The notes below the pieces were generated by a model. That model ran no database searches. It was not told where the DNA came from and saw nothing but the letters and a program-made list of their open reading frames with translations. From NCBI GenBank assembly GCA_018466975.1, contig JAENRS010000017.1:186001-250000 (forward strand): DNA of 64,000 bases, written 5' to 3'. Origin of the DNA: Sparassis latifolia. Its lineage: Eukaryota > Basidiomycota > Agaricomycetes > Polyporales > Sparassidaceae. The translations under genes and the position numbers were made by a program. Shown piece after piece: positions 10,468 to 23,250 of the stretch; the first letter of the stretch is position 1; each line of letters starts with the position of its first letter.

Positions 10468-12218
10468 TTACTTAGATGGACCTTGCTGAGAACTGGGACC
10501 AGCCTTCCTGTTCTTCTTGAGCTCCTTTGCATCGTGCTTGAACTTGCGCACCCAGCAATCAATCTCTGATTGAAATTGGTTCATTTCTGGAGGCTATGCA
10601 AGATGATAAAGCTGTACTAACCTGTTTTAAATCTTTCATATGCTTGTGCATAAGACATCATAGATCTTTGTGGATGCTATCATATATGTAGAGGAGTGAG
10701 CGAGCTAGGATAATATTACAGACAGGGAAGCTTTCACACCTTGATTATGAAAGGCTGCCACTTCTCATTGTGTGTCATAGAATCCCAGTTGGGGTAGGAT
10801 ACTATGTGTCTGGCAAGGACACGCTTATCGGCTGAAAGAAATTGATCACCTGAATGGCCCATGTTACGCAAATCATCCTCCGTATCATAGTCTGACTCCT
10901 CCTCTGACACCTCAGGACCAGACTCATCTTCAGATAATAAACCTGAGTAAGAGTTATTACCAGTGAATAAATGCTCAGGAAGGCCCTTACTTCGAGTCAC
11001 TTCCTTCATCCTAACTTCAGCAAGTATCTCTGATAAATCATGATTTCGAGTCCAGTAGCTGTACCACGAAGCCGCAGAATGATGGGGAGCCTGTTGCGCC
11101 ACTGAATGAAGATAGATGTTGTCAATATGGGCCACATACCTTCTCTGCAAGCAAAGCACATAGCTGCATTTGGTTTAGGTTCAGATTCTTACTGAGCTTC
11201 CGCTGAACGAACTTGACAACGAAATCTTGATCCTCTTCGAAGAATCTCAGCCCTGTTCTTGCTGTGACCACAAAGGGTGGGGATGGCGTGCGAGATGGCG
11301 GCTCAGAAATCCGGAGTTTAGAATGAGTTGGAATGTCATCCGAATGGTGCTGCTGAATGGTAGAGGGTGATTTATCAGAAGGACGCTGCGATGTGTTCAC
11401 GTCGGTTTCGTGAGTCGACTTGGAGTTTTGATCCTCCATGAATCTCCTCCCTTCTCTTGCTCTGAGCGCAGAAAAAGGTGGGGATGGCGTGCGAGGCGGC
11501 TCAGAAATCCGGAGGTTAGGATCAGTTGAAAGTAGCCTCCGTCCTCTGAATGATGCTGCTGAATGGTAGAGGGTGATTGATCGTGAGTCGACTTGAATAC
11601 GTCGCCGGATTCGTGAGTCGACTTCGATGTGCCGCTTTCGTGGGTCGACTTCGATGTGCCGGTGTGAGTCGACTTCGATGCGCCGGTGTCATGAGTCATG
11701 CCGATTTTGGTTTCGTGAGTCGACTTTGACTTCGACATGTCGATTTCACGAGTCGATGTCGACGTCGACGAAGTAGATGACTTCTCAACCGCCACAGGCT
11801 TTACAGAATCCTGCAAATCCGCTGCAGCCTGGTCCAGTCTATCCATATGTTCTAAGTAGTAGTCTTTCCAAGCTATTGCTGAATGGTTATTGACCTACAT
11901 TAACAACCTGTCAGCAAAACATCATGAGTCCTACCAGAAACATACGCCATCCAGCGTTTCTAAAGTAACGCGTTTCGTCTGTTTCTTCATCATTCCATCG
12001 CACAGAGCCCGGATAAGGTATTGTTCATCTTCCACAAACATCCCCACCCTATTGAATTGGGGGAAACCCTGATACATGTAGTTGGGAGCCGTGCTAAAGG
12101 CGGCATTGCTGGTGCCAGCCAGGTGGGCATACAGCGAAAGTAACCTTGCAGATTCATCGATGTTGCCTGGTGCATTTTGCGGCATAAAACTGTAGTTAAT
12201 CGAGTTCATCGAGTTCAT
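10468..12218 (-). pseudogene. Triple Myb-like (Rap1-type) protein, left copy with frameshift
   Basis: Mirror of the gene at 51,360-53,114, where the annotation is given. The exon structure is the same, but exon 2 is broken here: one base is missing at about 11,543 relative to the right arm, after QQHHSED. A three-base deletion nearby (about 11,493) is in frame. The Myb-like segments themselves are intact. The lesion is private to this arm, so it is either a recent mutation or a sequencing error. Confidence 0.75.
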
Positions 12219-12379
12219 CGTGTGCGTGTGCGGAGGACGTTCAACACAGGCAGCAACATCATCGATATGATCTCTAGAAATGACAACAGCTGTGACTGTC
12301 ACGACTGTCACGATTTGACGGTTGGTCCGATTTTTACGTCAATAGCATTCAATCTCGCTCTTCGTCAATTGGCAACGGA

Positions 12380-14548
12380 ATGAGCGAACCTACGTTACAG
12401 GAACAATGGCGTTAAAGGTTTGCGTGCGACGCCCAGCTTTGACTTGAGATTCGAGACTCTGGTTGAACGCGACGAGGCGGGTTTGATCAACGAAGAAGAG
12501 ACAGATGATTACTTGTCCATGGACGAGGACGAGAGAACTTCTGAAGAGGAGCCAACTAGTGCCATGTTAATTGCCGAGGAGGGTCGAGGCGTTATTGTTA
12601 AAGCAGATGATGTGCCCATAGTACGACTTCAGGTGAAAACAGGTGCGTGTCGCTGTGGGTGGGGTAGGCTCGAGGATGTAATGACAGCTATGACCTACTA
12701 GGTACAACGCATCTCCTGATAGGGTTGTCTAACATCCCAAATGCCGTCCCATCATTTCTTGCCAACACCCTTCCACAGTTGCCTCAACTCTCCTTGCACT
12801 TGATATCTCCGCGAATTTTCTTGTTGCTCTTCCACCATCCCTTGTTGCTTGCAAGAATCTCGAGGAGTTGAACATAGCTTCCAATCCTCTGCGGGCACTT
12901 CCTGTATTCCTTTCTCATATGGTCTCTTTGCGCGTTCTCATCGTGGATTCAACGGGTATCAGCACACTGCCCGAGGTGCTCAGTTCTTTGGACAGGTTGC
13001 ACACTCTCAGCATCAGAAGGAACAAATTGAACGCCCTTCCTAGTTGGCTCTGCTTGTTGCCTGCGCTTAAAATACTTCTTGTCGATGGCAATCCGTTCCA
13101 CGGTCCATGGAAGGCACTTATAGAACCGGTACTAGCTATATCTCCGATGACACCCCTTTACCCGCCGTCTACATCGATATTCCCTCTCCTTTCTGCTAGT
13201 GTGCAGAGCACCAACACAGATGACACCGACTGCGAAGACGAGTCCCCTTACGGCGGCGGCGTTGATCGACAGCTTCAGGCTGCTCAGGAAGGCGAGGATA
13301 CCATCACTCCTGCCAAGTCTCCGCCTATTGCGCGGTCGGTTACGTCTCCCCTACCTGCCACAGCAACGGGCCTGCCATACCTCCCAAACTGACCAGGACT
13401 CGTACTCGCCAGACCGTGCTTATTACGACAAGAGTAGAGCAACTGGGAAAGCAGGGGTTGGGTCTAGTTCTGCGACCTCTTTGCGGCCCACCTCATCGAA
13501 AGACATGCAGGATCCAGATGGCGAAATTACGCAAAATGAAGAGTGCGGGTGAGCTACGACGGAATATAGCAAAACTGTCTCGTCGGCGTCAAAATCAGCG
13601 GCACCTTCTCCACAGTGCGCTGTTCTGTCGAATCGTCACCTCTGCATCAAGTTCCGATCTGCTCAACATGGGTTCTCCCCCTCGGGATAGCCAGGCTTTA
13701 CCGAAACGATATGCTAGTCTTGGTGTGGCTTCTGGAACGTTGTCACCAAACGCTGTTCGTTCAAGACCTCAGATGGATAACAATTTCTGGGACAATCCTT
13801 CCGAAGCCGATGAAAAGGCAGATTTTTCTGCTCAGACAATGCCAAGGAGGCGACACTGCCACGAGGTCATCCCGACTCACGAGGCTAGAATCAGAGATCG
13901 CCCGTTCTGCCACCCAAACACGGTCATCGAAGGAAGAAAGGAAGAAAGGCCTAGCCGCTGGGATTTTTTGAAGAAGATGTCGATGGGAAGATGAGGGCAG
14001 ACTCATCCTCGACAATGAGATCAACTGTGTATCAAGGCCGACTCCATGCTAGGAATTTCCTTGTCAAGTCACCTGGGTCGGCATCACCAGGAATTCCTCA
14101 GATTGGCGTGCGGATATCTACCACGGGAGCGTTATTCGCCCTGCACCTCAGGTGGTTCTTCCTCAAGAGTCCCTTACTCCAAGTCTGTCTAGAAACCGTC
14201 AGTTGAAGCGTCGCTTCCTCCTGCAGGCCCTGAGAAACCCCACATTGAAGCGTTGGCGGTCCCATCGCCGTCTTCCTCCCACCTCTTGGCTCCATCCCCT
14301 CTCCGCACGCAGCCAAGCGAAGGAGTTTTGCCAATAGATATGGCCCCCATCCCGTCTGCGAGCAACAGCGCCGGCGATGGCGATGATGTAGGCAGAGAAA
14401 TTCTCAGTCCTGTTCCGAAAATATCCTTGGAGGACATGCAGCGAGAGGAAGAGCGAGCGCGAGAGGCTCGTGTTCGTGCCTTGCGTTCGGTGATGGCGTG
14501 TCTCAGGAACATGCATGACTTGGGTTGGGCATGTTGTGTTATTGTCTG
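12380..14548 (+). pseudogene. Leucine-rich-repeat protein, N-terminal part (LRR-RhoGEF-like)
   Basis: After an acidic N-terminal region (LINEEETDDYLSMDEDERTS) an intron (about 12,642-12,701) leads to LLIGLSNIPNAVPSFLA and then four to five leucine-rich repeats, including ALPPSLVACKNLEELNIASN, NPLRALPVFLSHMVSLRVL and LSIRRNKLNALPSWL. A Ser/Pro-rich tail follows, with the conserved-looking RWDFLKKMSMGR. The order LRR, disordered region, then RALRSVMA near the end resembles fungal LRR proteins that continue into a RhoGEF (DH-PH) part. That continuation is absent: similarity ends at about 14,530. A frameshift before ALDISANFLVALPPS (about 12,775) is shared by both arms, and further shifts occur in the tail. 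The RhoGEF link is a memory-based inference. Confidence 0.65.
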
Positions 14549-15520
14549 AATCAGAAACTGTCCAAGATGTCTCAAGACCGTGGAATCTCGTGCGTTGCAG
14601 ATACCCCTGCGGCATTGCATTCTTAAGCTTGTAACGGAAAGCTGGTTGGCTTGACAATTCAATGCCTGCAAAGCGATGTACCCATGGGAGTCGGTGCGAA
14701 TCACGGGATAAGCGGAGTGCGGACAGAGATCCATGATGTGGTTTGGTAGATGGCACAATTGTCACAACAATATCTAAATGTATCGTCAATGCGTGCTTGA
14801 GACACTGGACTAGGATCAGAGTCAAGTACCCCATGCCCAAAGAGCAACAGCGTTCCACTCGCGCAGCATGATGCACATGGTGCATGAATCGTAAAGGAGC
14901 CCTGTCATCAGCGAGGCGAACAAAGCGATCCTTTGTGTTGGCACCCTCATAGATCGACCGTTACATTTATCTCCCGTATTCTCTTGCAAATTTCCAGCCG
15001 CATCCTCCTTCTGTTCCGTCATACACCATTCGGCGTATTCATAGACAAGACCAGCGAAGAAACCTGGGGACCGCACGAGCCAGAATCTAGTGTGTGATCT
15101 GTCATAGCCTACAATAACTTTCGTATGGAATGGCATCGCCCTAGAGGGTTTCCAAACATTCTGAAACTAGGCCACGCTGACCAGCGATATCAGGGGATCC
15201 GTGTTACGGTCGGTGCTCTGAGCATTTCTGCGAACTACCTTCTACAGTCCAGAAAAAGCTAGCCAGAAACTACGGACATAGACACCTTGAAGGGACGTAG
15301 ATATCCATCCCGCACAGGCGAGATCTTGCACTCTCACCAGGCAGAATTACCAAGCGGCGTAGCTGTCGGATGTGGAGGCAGAGATACCGTCGCTCATAGA
15401 GGAACAAATTTTGAGGCGCTAGACAGAGGCGACCGAGGAAGAGCAACCAAGTTGTAGTAATTTGAACACTAGCGCCATGGAGCACATGCAGTAATCTGTG
15501 TACAGAGCCTACGATTTTAT
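14549..15520. other. Region without assigned gene (one minus-strand 104-codon frame)
   Basis: A minus-strand frame at 14,822-15,136 begins MPFHTKVIVGYDRSHTRFW and includes SPGFFAGLVYEYAEWCMTEQ. It is interrupted near its start in the other arm. I do not recognise it and see no supporting introns. The rest shows no gene. Confidence 0.35.
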
Positions 15521-15521
15521 T

Positions 15522-16669
15522 TTATATTTCAGTACGCGCGAGATAAAAGACGTCGAACTTTGCGTGTAAGTAAATCCAGCAGAGAACATGACGTCACACA
15601 TGGGGAAAGAGGTGTAGCAGCCTGTGATGATGTGCTCGACGATGTAAGGTGTAGAGTTCGTGAAAGTGAAGGTTCCTTGTAACTCGCTCGCGCCGTCAGT
15701 AGCGTTGGTTGTTGTGGTGGCATTATCGGCGAGGAAGGCACCGGCGATAGTGACCGCAGTCGTCATGCGAGCCGCCAGAGTTGCGAGGTCATGGCGGGCA
15801 CCTTGGTCGAAGAGTAGATAGAGATCAGAACCAATCTGTGGCGAAACCCTGTAATTGGATTAGTTGAAATAAGCGATGTGCGGGGTAATCTCACCAAGAA
15901 TAGTGTATAAATCAAAGCATAAACCATCTTCACGCTACCGCAAACAATGTTCTATGAGGCCAGTTCAAGAAAACTGCTCACTGCAGAAAGTTCAGTATGA
16001 TCTTACTAAGAAATGAGACCGAAACTTACGAATGAGGTATTCCGGAAGAATAACCCGGAAGAATACCGACGATACCGGCAGAGGAAACGGCAGTGTAGCA
16101 GATTATCTGACTGCGAATACTGCTCAGACCGCGGCGAGGAAGGAGATGAAGATGGTGGCGGTGATTCTGAAGCGATCGTTAGAACCAATTGGCGTATGAG
16201 TAGCTGAGCACTCACTCGAAGACATTCGCATACAACTGACTCTTGGATGCGACTCCAATTTGCGTGATAGACAGGATGGTGGCACCTGCTCCAGCAATCC
16301 ACATATCCAAAAAGATCCACCAAATGCAAGTGGGCAAATCAAGGCGGAGATGAAGAGCGCCAGGAACTGCGAAATATCGCGCCATAGAGCGGATTCGAAT
16401 CAAGCAGCACATTGAGCTGTTCCGTTGCCTTGATACGATAAATTTGGTGGACTTCATGAAGGCTGCCAAGCGCGAGACGACCGGCACACTTCACGAAGTG
16501 CATCTCTGAGGTCTTCGTATCCTGGTCACCGAAGGAGCAAATAATGACACCGGGAATGCGAATGAATTCGGCATCGACCTCCAAAATCCGCGCGGCGGAA
16601 AGCAGCTGCGATTCGATTCGATGCGAAGGAGCACCGAATATCATTAATGCTTTCGCAAGTCGCATCAAA
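15522..16669 (-). pseudogene. ThrE-like (DUF1212/Prm10-type) membrane protein fragment
   Basis: ThrE-like proteins of fungi are multi-pass membrane proteins related to bacterial threonine/serine exporters and yeast Prm10. On the minus strand FGAPSHRIESQLLSAARILE, EFIRIPGVIICSFGDQDTKT and MHFVKCAGRLALGSLHEVHQ are intact in this arm. ICPLAFGGSF, AGAGATILSITQIGVASKSQ, RGLSSIRSQIICYTAVSSAG and SDLYLLFDQGARHDLATLAA follow, separated by introns. A TAG stop replaces a lysine-like codon after FLELAS (about 15,960) in both arms, and the protein ends prematurely after HIITGCY. The N-terminus starts abruptly at the HicA-like stop codon. It is a pseudogene. Confidence 0.82.
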
Positions 16670-17203
16670 TAACAATCCAATCGTCTTCTTCTACTTCAGA
16701 CCTTGTGATAAAAGTTTCCTCCGTCCAGTCGTAACAATCTTCCAATGTACTTCGCAGCCTGAAAACAGGTTAATACCCAATGGGGGAACCGGTAAGACTA
16801 CTTACTCGAGTAGCCTGTCTTTTCTAATGTCCGCGCCGTGACACTATCAAACCGTCAGCAATTGAGAATTCTCTAACGTCAAGAAGCTACGTACATCGTG
16901 GATCACTATTGCCTGACGTTGCATATGGCCGGGAGGATCAAAGCGAAACTTCGAGCCGGCAGTGCCGCTAACTTTAAATCCTATCCCCAACATCGCCTGT
17001 AGGAGTTACTGAGCACAGCAGACATTACACTCAGAAACAGAGATACATTGACAAATGCTTCCCACTTCACGTTCCTCCTCTGGGTGTGATCTCTCGTTAA
17101 GATTCGAGTCATCGTCTGCGCAGTGTCAGTATGCCATTGGTCACATCTAGTACTTTTAACTCACCTTGAAAGTTTTGTTATTGACGACAATTTGATATTC
17201 CAT
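16665..17203 (-). CDS. HicA-like small RNA-binding-fold protein
   Basis: This is a small multi-exon minus-strand gene. Five short exons with four introns of about 45-55 nt give an open frame of roughly 115 residues from the ATG complement at 17,201-17,203 to the stop at 16,665-16,667. The centre reads WEAFVN, then GFKVSGTAGSKFRFDPP and AIVIHD. This is the pattern of HicA-type dsRNA-binding-fold proteins, which in bacteria are mRNA interferases and in fungi are uncharacterised. The central His expected in active HicA sits in IVIHD, but activity cannot be judged. No HicB-like partner is adjacent. The frame is intact in both arms with the same total length, unlike its neighbours. The stop codon overlaps the start of the ThrE-like fragment (TGATG). 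Confidence 0.6.
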
Positions 17204-17869
17204 CGAGGAGAGAGGATCGCGAGGATGATGGATGAAGCAGTAGTTGGTGGCAGAAAGAGAAGAGGAGATGAAATAACGGCTCCTCCACAGATGAGGCGCG
17301 TAAATGGCTAAGGTCAACCTGGGGAGCTGAACTGTGTCTATTTGGGCGCAGTCGAAAGACTCGATAGCTGAATCAGTCCAGCCGGAAAATTATCAACGAC
17401 ATAGTTAATAAACAGAACTGGAGCCCTTTATCCCATTGCCGTGGTTAGTGCAATCATTCGGGCGCGGTTATCAATAGCAGTGGTCTCTTCATCTGCTAAA
17501 ATAGTGGGCTCGCACCCTTCAACCGAAAACGAACTTTTCTCCAATGTCGGTGCCCTCGTGATTCTAATAAAAGTAATGAATGAACCTTTTCTCCAATGTG
17601 GCTGCTTCAAGGGGTGCCCAGAGGCATGGGATAGGCGATACCTCTTGCAAGCGTTGCGCCAACGATGTCGTCAGACATTCTTAGTCGGCGCCAGGTACGT
17701 CACTTGGCATGCTTGAATGGCGATGCTCTCAGGCAAACCCCCTCTGATGCTCTCCATCTTTTGTTGGCTCCTTATGCGTTGATGGCGACCTTGACGCGAG
17801 CAACATGTTCGCGCGCACCTAACGGTGTAGGCCTGCCTCAAGCAGAACTGTCTATTCTCAAAGTGATCA

Positions 17870-18560
17870 CCAGTGGTAATTCCTCCTCGCCGTCTTCTGT
17901 CCCGACTTTCGGAGAGAAAGTCCAGCGTTAGGCGTGAGATGGCGGAGGCCTCATGTATTAGGGGCGTAAAGCGCTTCTTTTCGCTGCATCGCGTCATGCC
18001 ACATACTCCGCCTGATGCGTCGTTCGCGCAATGATCTCTGGCGCATTTGGAACTCCAAGGGCGCTGCGCCCGTCGATGAGGAAAGCATAGCCGAGAACAC
18101 CTTCCGATCTTCGTGCATGGGTATCGTCGTCAGCCCACCAGGTCAGTTCCTGCGCTCCGTGAGTAAGCTTCAAGTCCTTTATTGCCCGACAGATGCTGAA
18201 GACGGCGGCGACTAGTGTGCTCACGGTTGTCTAAGGCGCGAAGGCGAGTATGTGATGTCGGCCGTGTACGGCGGCGCGTACATCGAGCCTACAGCACCGA
18301 CCAGAATGCCGCGCATGGCGGCGCCTCTGCAGTCGTTTGCGGCGACTGCGCGCTCGAAAACGTCGTGTTCGGATCCATAGGCGTGGTGAGTAACTAAATC
18401 TTCGAAACCAAACCTGTGGATGATGGAATTGATGTATACACACGTTTCGATAGGCGGCGTGCCGCAGCGATGCGATGCGTTCTACGCTCAAACGTCTCGT
18501 TCACTTGATATTCGTCTGGCTCGCCAGCGCCCCCAAACTTTGGTTGGAACTGAAGGGCGA
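17870..18560 (-). pseudogene. Copia RT/RNase H fragment, degraded copy
   Basis: On the minus strand this matches 44,975-45,675 with many indels. Pieces of the RNase H region are visible in three frames, for example FSICRAIKDLKLTHGAQELT and GYAFLIDGRSA. No frame runs through the domain. Confidence 0.7.
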
Positions 18561-18699
18561 TGACGGAGATATTCACTGCTGACAAGGGCTCCTGTTCAGC
18601 TCATGATATAACCCGATACCACTGGTAAGGAAGCCACAACCCTTCTTAGTATCATGGCGCCAAAGCAAGCAGCGACAGCTTCTTGATGAAGTTCACCGG

Positions 18700-21255
18700 T
18701 CTGCTGAGAAACTGGGGATCAAACAATCGCCCGTAAGGTAGGGTAGAACTGTTGATCGTCGGACCTCCTGCGCCGCCACCGCCACCTTTCGCTTCACGCG
18801 AGGAGATCCCAGGGCGCTGCCTGTATAGGGGTGGCGCGGCCGTATCAAGCCACGTCTGGGCTTCGTCAGAACCAGGGCATTTGGGAGCTCCGTGGTGGTA
18901 CTCAATAGTAAGACTCCGTCCTTGAAGTCGGACAAGGCCCTACATCTTACGACCAGCAGCTTTGATTGCAGAGATATTGCAGCCACAGGAATCTCTTGCT
19001 ACCCACGGCGTGGGAGGCGAGGCCAGAGCTGTCTTTTGTTGGCCCGAAAAGCCAGTGCAAGAGCGATCCTTCTCAGGTGACGTAGCTCCAGCCGCAGATC
19101 GCCCGAGAATTTCGTTTTGCGATGAGCTCGCCCCAAGCGGGGAGTCGCCGTGGTCGAGGCGCAGCATTTCTTCACCTTGTTGTTGGCTTCTGACGTGACC
19201 ACGAAAATTGGCGGCGCAAGGGAACATCTTCAGCCCTAGCGGAGCAGCGAGACCGGGCGGCAGGACAATGCGAGCACAGCTGTAGTGCGGGAGTAACCCA
19301 ACAGCCGGGAGGACTGGTGCAGCAGCTCACGATCGTGAACTGGTAGTACACCTGTGGTGTTCTTCGCATGACAAAAGGATCGCCGCGACTTCGGCTAACG
19401 GGTCTGCCTCTGCTGGCTTCCAGTCCGCCGTGCGCCTGCAGCTGGCGAAGGTTAAGCTCTGATGGAGCAGCTCGGGGGAGAAATCGTAGTGGTTGGGCAA
19501 TGCCCCACCTTCTCCATGCTCATCTTGGTGGTTTCAGATGTTGGTCATGGTTTGCAGAGAAGCGACGTTCCCGCGGCTGGGCATATTGTTGACCTGTGGC
19601 GAGCAAATGTGGTTGAAGGCCATCAGCCCCATTAGTTTTATCCACGGCATACGTTGTAATTGGCGATCTCGAGCAAGCACTGTGGTAATGCGGTGGCGAT
19701 ATCGTCGATAACCTCGCGGCCTCGTGGCGTAGTCTTGAGATGCGGCGACCACGCGGTGGAAGGATTCTGAGCTTCCTGCTCAACAGCGCGTGTATAGTAA
19801 TCTGCGAGTGAAGGCGGCGTCGAAGGGCGAGATGGGAGATAGCAGATCACGAGCGTGTTCTCCCCAAAAGGCATCCGGTGAATGTTGCGAGTCTTTGATC
19901 CGCGAAGTCTTTGAGCAGCATGTCCTCGAAAGGCGCACGTTCGGTCATGACTTGCTTGATCGGCCAAACTGTGTAGCACAGAGTCCAGATAGATGACTGA
20001 ATGTGTGCAGAAGAGTCTTCACGCTACCGTCCGTCTATGTTAATAGTGATTCATATACATGTGCGCGCTGCTGCATGATGACCCTTGATGCCACCAAAAT
20101 GGATAGTCTTCTCACTCCAGGTTGTCGCCAATGATCTCAATAATAGAGAAGCCGCAGACGGCAGTAAGATGAATATCGGCATCCCAGACAGATCGAGCAG
20201 CTGGGCGGACTTATAGAAGTCCATAGCCATACCTGCTCTTGGGACATGGCCGAGTGAAGACAAAAGGCGGTCTTAGGCTCTGGCGACTTGACGGTGCGTT
20301 CAAAAACCTTCTCACCTTGCCGTTTGAAATGCTCTCGACCTTGACAACAGTGTTGCCCATCAGCAGCCGCTGTACTGGTCTTCATCAGCGTCCGAGGCGA
20401 CCATTCCCTCTGAAAGCGACGTCATATCTGGTGCATTCGTCGATGAGAGCTACACATGTCATTATCGGACGGACTTACGCGACAACTCGCTCGGGCGACC
20501 TTACTGTGACCGTCTCAACGTAGCGCCTGGCAGCGAGCTGCGACCACATGCTGTCGTGATTGGCCAGAAACACCTGCCGTCGGCGAAGTAGGAGTTAGCG
20601 TGGATGGGATTGAAGTTCTGAGGCCTCAGGTAAGGCTCGTTAAATCGCGAGAGTTGACGGCTGCACCGCCCAGCCGTCATAGGTGTACCCATTCAGAAGA
20701 GGCACTCAGAGACCTTGGGGCTTGCAGGGGCGCGAGATAATTGGGATTGCCCGGCTGTCCCGTCCTGCAGGAAATCAGCGGCACCGGCTTATAGATTAGA
20801 GCGTTTGATCACAGTGTGACGGACACAAATGTCGCTGGAGACTGAGTATCGACTTGCAACATGTCTTGCTCTGATGAAGTGACCTCCGAACTTCACACAG
20901 CCTGAAGCAGTTTTTAAATGACGATCCTCAGCCTCCTCCGACTGCAATACTCCCGATGGCTTGATCGCCAATTCTATGGAGTTCGGTGCGCCAATTATGA
21001 TTTCGGTCGCCAATTCTATGGGTATCCAGAGCGCGAGAAATTCAGATGTTGTGCGTATTCAGATGGTCACTACGGTAGAGAAAGTAGACACAACCTCGAT
21101 TCACGGCCTTTTACATCTCCGATCGCGACCTTTAACTCACACAGCCTGCCGGCATTGCGGTTGACAGCGGAGACAATGTGTGTCTCAGCCTGAAACTTCT
21201 TGCCTGAAGATCTTAGTCAATCCAACAAAGCGGAAGCAATGACCAGATGGAGCGA
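18700..21255 (-). pseudogene. FAS fragments (DH, MPT, ACP), degraded copy
   Basis: This is the minus-strand partner of 42,100-44,720. Recognisable pieces include the ACP region (about 18,940-19,230), the alpha N-terminal segment (about 19,350), MPT pieces (19,520-20,290) and DH pieces with the NPIH-like hot-dog motif (about 20,540-20,690). At 20,080-20,140 it keeps GFSIIEI and KTIHFGGIKG, which belong to normal FAS beta and are deleted in the right copy. The three-unit 23-bp expansion is present here too, in degraded form (about 20,960-21,025). Confidence 0.7.
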
Positions 21256-21299
21256 GCTCAAGAAGGTGTGTCAATGGTCGGAAGAAGATGTATCTTCTG

Positions 21300-21800
21300 T
21301 GAAGTTACGCGTAACCGCTTGTTAGCGAAGTTGGCGCAAGAACTGATCTAGGGAGTTCGGCCCGGCTAAATGTGTCTGGAGGCGGGTATTCAAACGATCG
21401 ATAGAACATATTGAAATCGTCGTGGCAAGCGTTGGTTGGCGTGTTCGTTCGACCATGCAAACAGGAGAGAGATATAAGCGGCTTCACGGAGTTCGTCTGG
21501 TTATCAAGGCACCGTCGGATCCGGAAGATTGTACATAGTTCCTTCTTCCCCATCTTCGTTCTTCTCACGTCAGCGCATAGCCTCCCGGCGCCAGGCTGCG
21601 CGTCCGAGAAATCTGCGGCGATATCGGATCCGTGTTCGCTTGCGACAGCAGCGTCTTCGTTGCGAGAGCGATAGGTATGGAATTCCAGGTTACCCAGATG
21701 GAGAATAGCAGCAACCAGCTGGCGCTATGCGCGACATGTCTTTTCATTGATTCTTAGCGCCACCTTCAACGGTCAACCACTTGCGGCATCCTCATCCCAG
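21300..21800 (-). pseudogene. Chitin synthase myosin-motor fragment, degraded copy
   Basis: Minus-strand text TKMGKKELCTIF and CHDDFNMF matches 41,540-42,085, but with frame changes every few dozen bases. Confidence 0.75.
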
Positions 21801-22224
21801 ATGCGAACCATCTCATGGGCCTTTGGCAGATAGGCGGGAATGGACATCAATTGGACAGGTGACACACATGAGAGAGTCCCTTGCAGACAATCGTGTCTAC
21901 ACAGGAACCCCATCAAAAGGAATCAGCTGGGGACAATGCGTACCCGACCGCCAACTGTCCAAATCGCGGGATGCTGGACCTTCCACGAACCGGTCATCAA
22001 TAGTAATGGCGAGTGAACCGTGGCGGGGTGCATTGAACTGGATCTGATCTGCAGATGGACCATACTCACGAGGTGTACTTCGCGGAGTGCCGTGAAAGCG
22101 AGCTCGATCGCCGCGATCTGCTCTGCACACTGCAAGTCAGACATGTCTTCACGGCGGCATCACGAAAGGTTTCTGCTGAACATAATCGCGGGCGCTAGAG
22201 TGAACTCGCCGATCGGAAAGATGC

Positions 22225-23250
22225 TCATTTGCCGCTGGCAAGCCATTGAAAGTACAGTCTGTCGCCGCGAGTGACGATTAAAGTGGTGGCCTCGCGGAAG
22301 CACTCAACCTCTACTTCGCTCGCCACTACAAGTTTGCCTGACAGTGCTCCTGATGGTGACGGTCGTGGCCAGCTCCACGATAAGCCCCGCGGTGTGGTAC
22401 AGGCACTTTCTTGCAAATGCTGACGAGAATACATCGGCGGTTCGAGTTTCCACAGCGAACTCGTTGCATAGTCCACGCACGGGCCAAAGCTGACCGCGCC
22501 ATTGAAGCGTAAAAAACAGAGTTCTGGCTCGAACTGGAGCGATGGACATGTTTTGGCTGCAACCGCGTCATTTTTGTGTTGAGCAATGGTGGTGCGATCC
22601 TACGATCGCATCTTGCGCACACCGGTAGCAAGCCTACCAACGGTGATAAGTCTGCGTGTGAGCGTGAGGTGCCGCTAGGCATGGGATGGGGATGAAACTA
22701 TCAGCGATGGGGCCTGCTGTCCCCGCTTTATCGGTCTTGGAAATCGATGAGTTGAGATATATGAGGCTTGACCGCCTGGTGAGCTGTGCGGTAAGGCCCT
22801 CTCGTAATGTCGATAGGTTCGGGCGTAGCGCTGCAAGCTGCGTTACCAAGAACTTCGTGACCACATAAACGTGGACTCCTTCTCTACCTGGAGAAGACCT
22901 GAGATATCCGTGCCGTCTGGAAAAATGAGACACATGTCAGGAATGTCTACGACTTTCTTCCGCCATCTTGATGAATCCTGCGTTTGCTTCACGTACGCTG
23001 GGTGGGAGGATATATCACCGCGCCTCCGCCTCGGCATCTTCGGCAAGCGGAGGAAGGGCAGTGTCCGCGCCAGAGAGTTCCGCGTCTATGCGTTGCTTCT
23101 TGAAGATCGAGTTCGAGGCGCCTTGGAAAGATAGCGCGGTGGCTTCAGGGTGTCGGCGACTTTCGAGATACGACTCTATCAGAAGCATAAAGCCCTACGC
23201 CGGCGTTAGCGGTGGAAATTGAAAGCCGGCGTGTGCGTGGCTGAAATGAC
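22225..23250 (-). pseudogene. Sequence X, most degraded copy
   Basis: This aligns with 40,000-41,350 in reverse orientation, with an indel roughly every 20-40 bases. SGKLVVASEVEVECFREATT and DRLYFQWLASGK are readable here; the latter may preserve ancestral sequence lost in other copies, where the frame shifts after TLNV-like residues. No product is expected. Confidence 0.6.
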
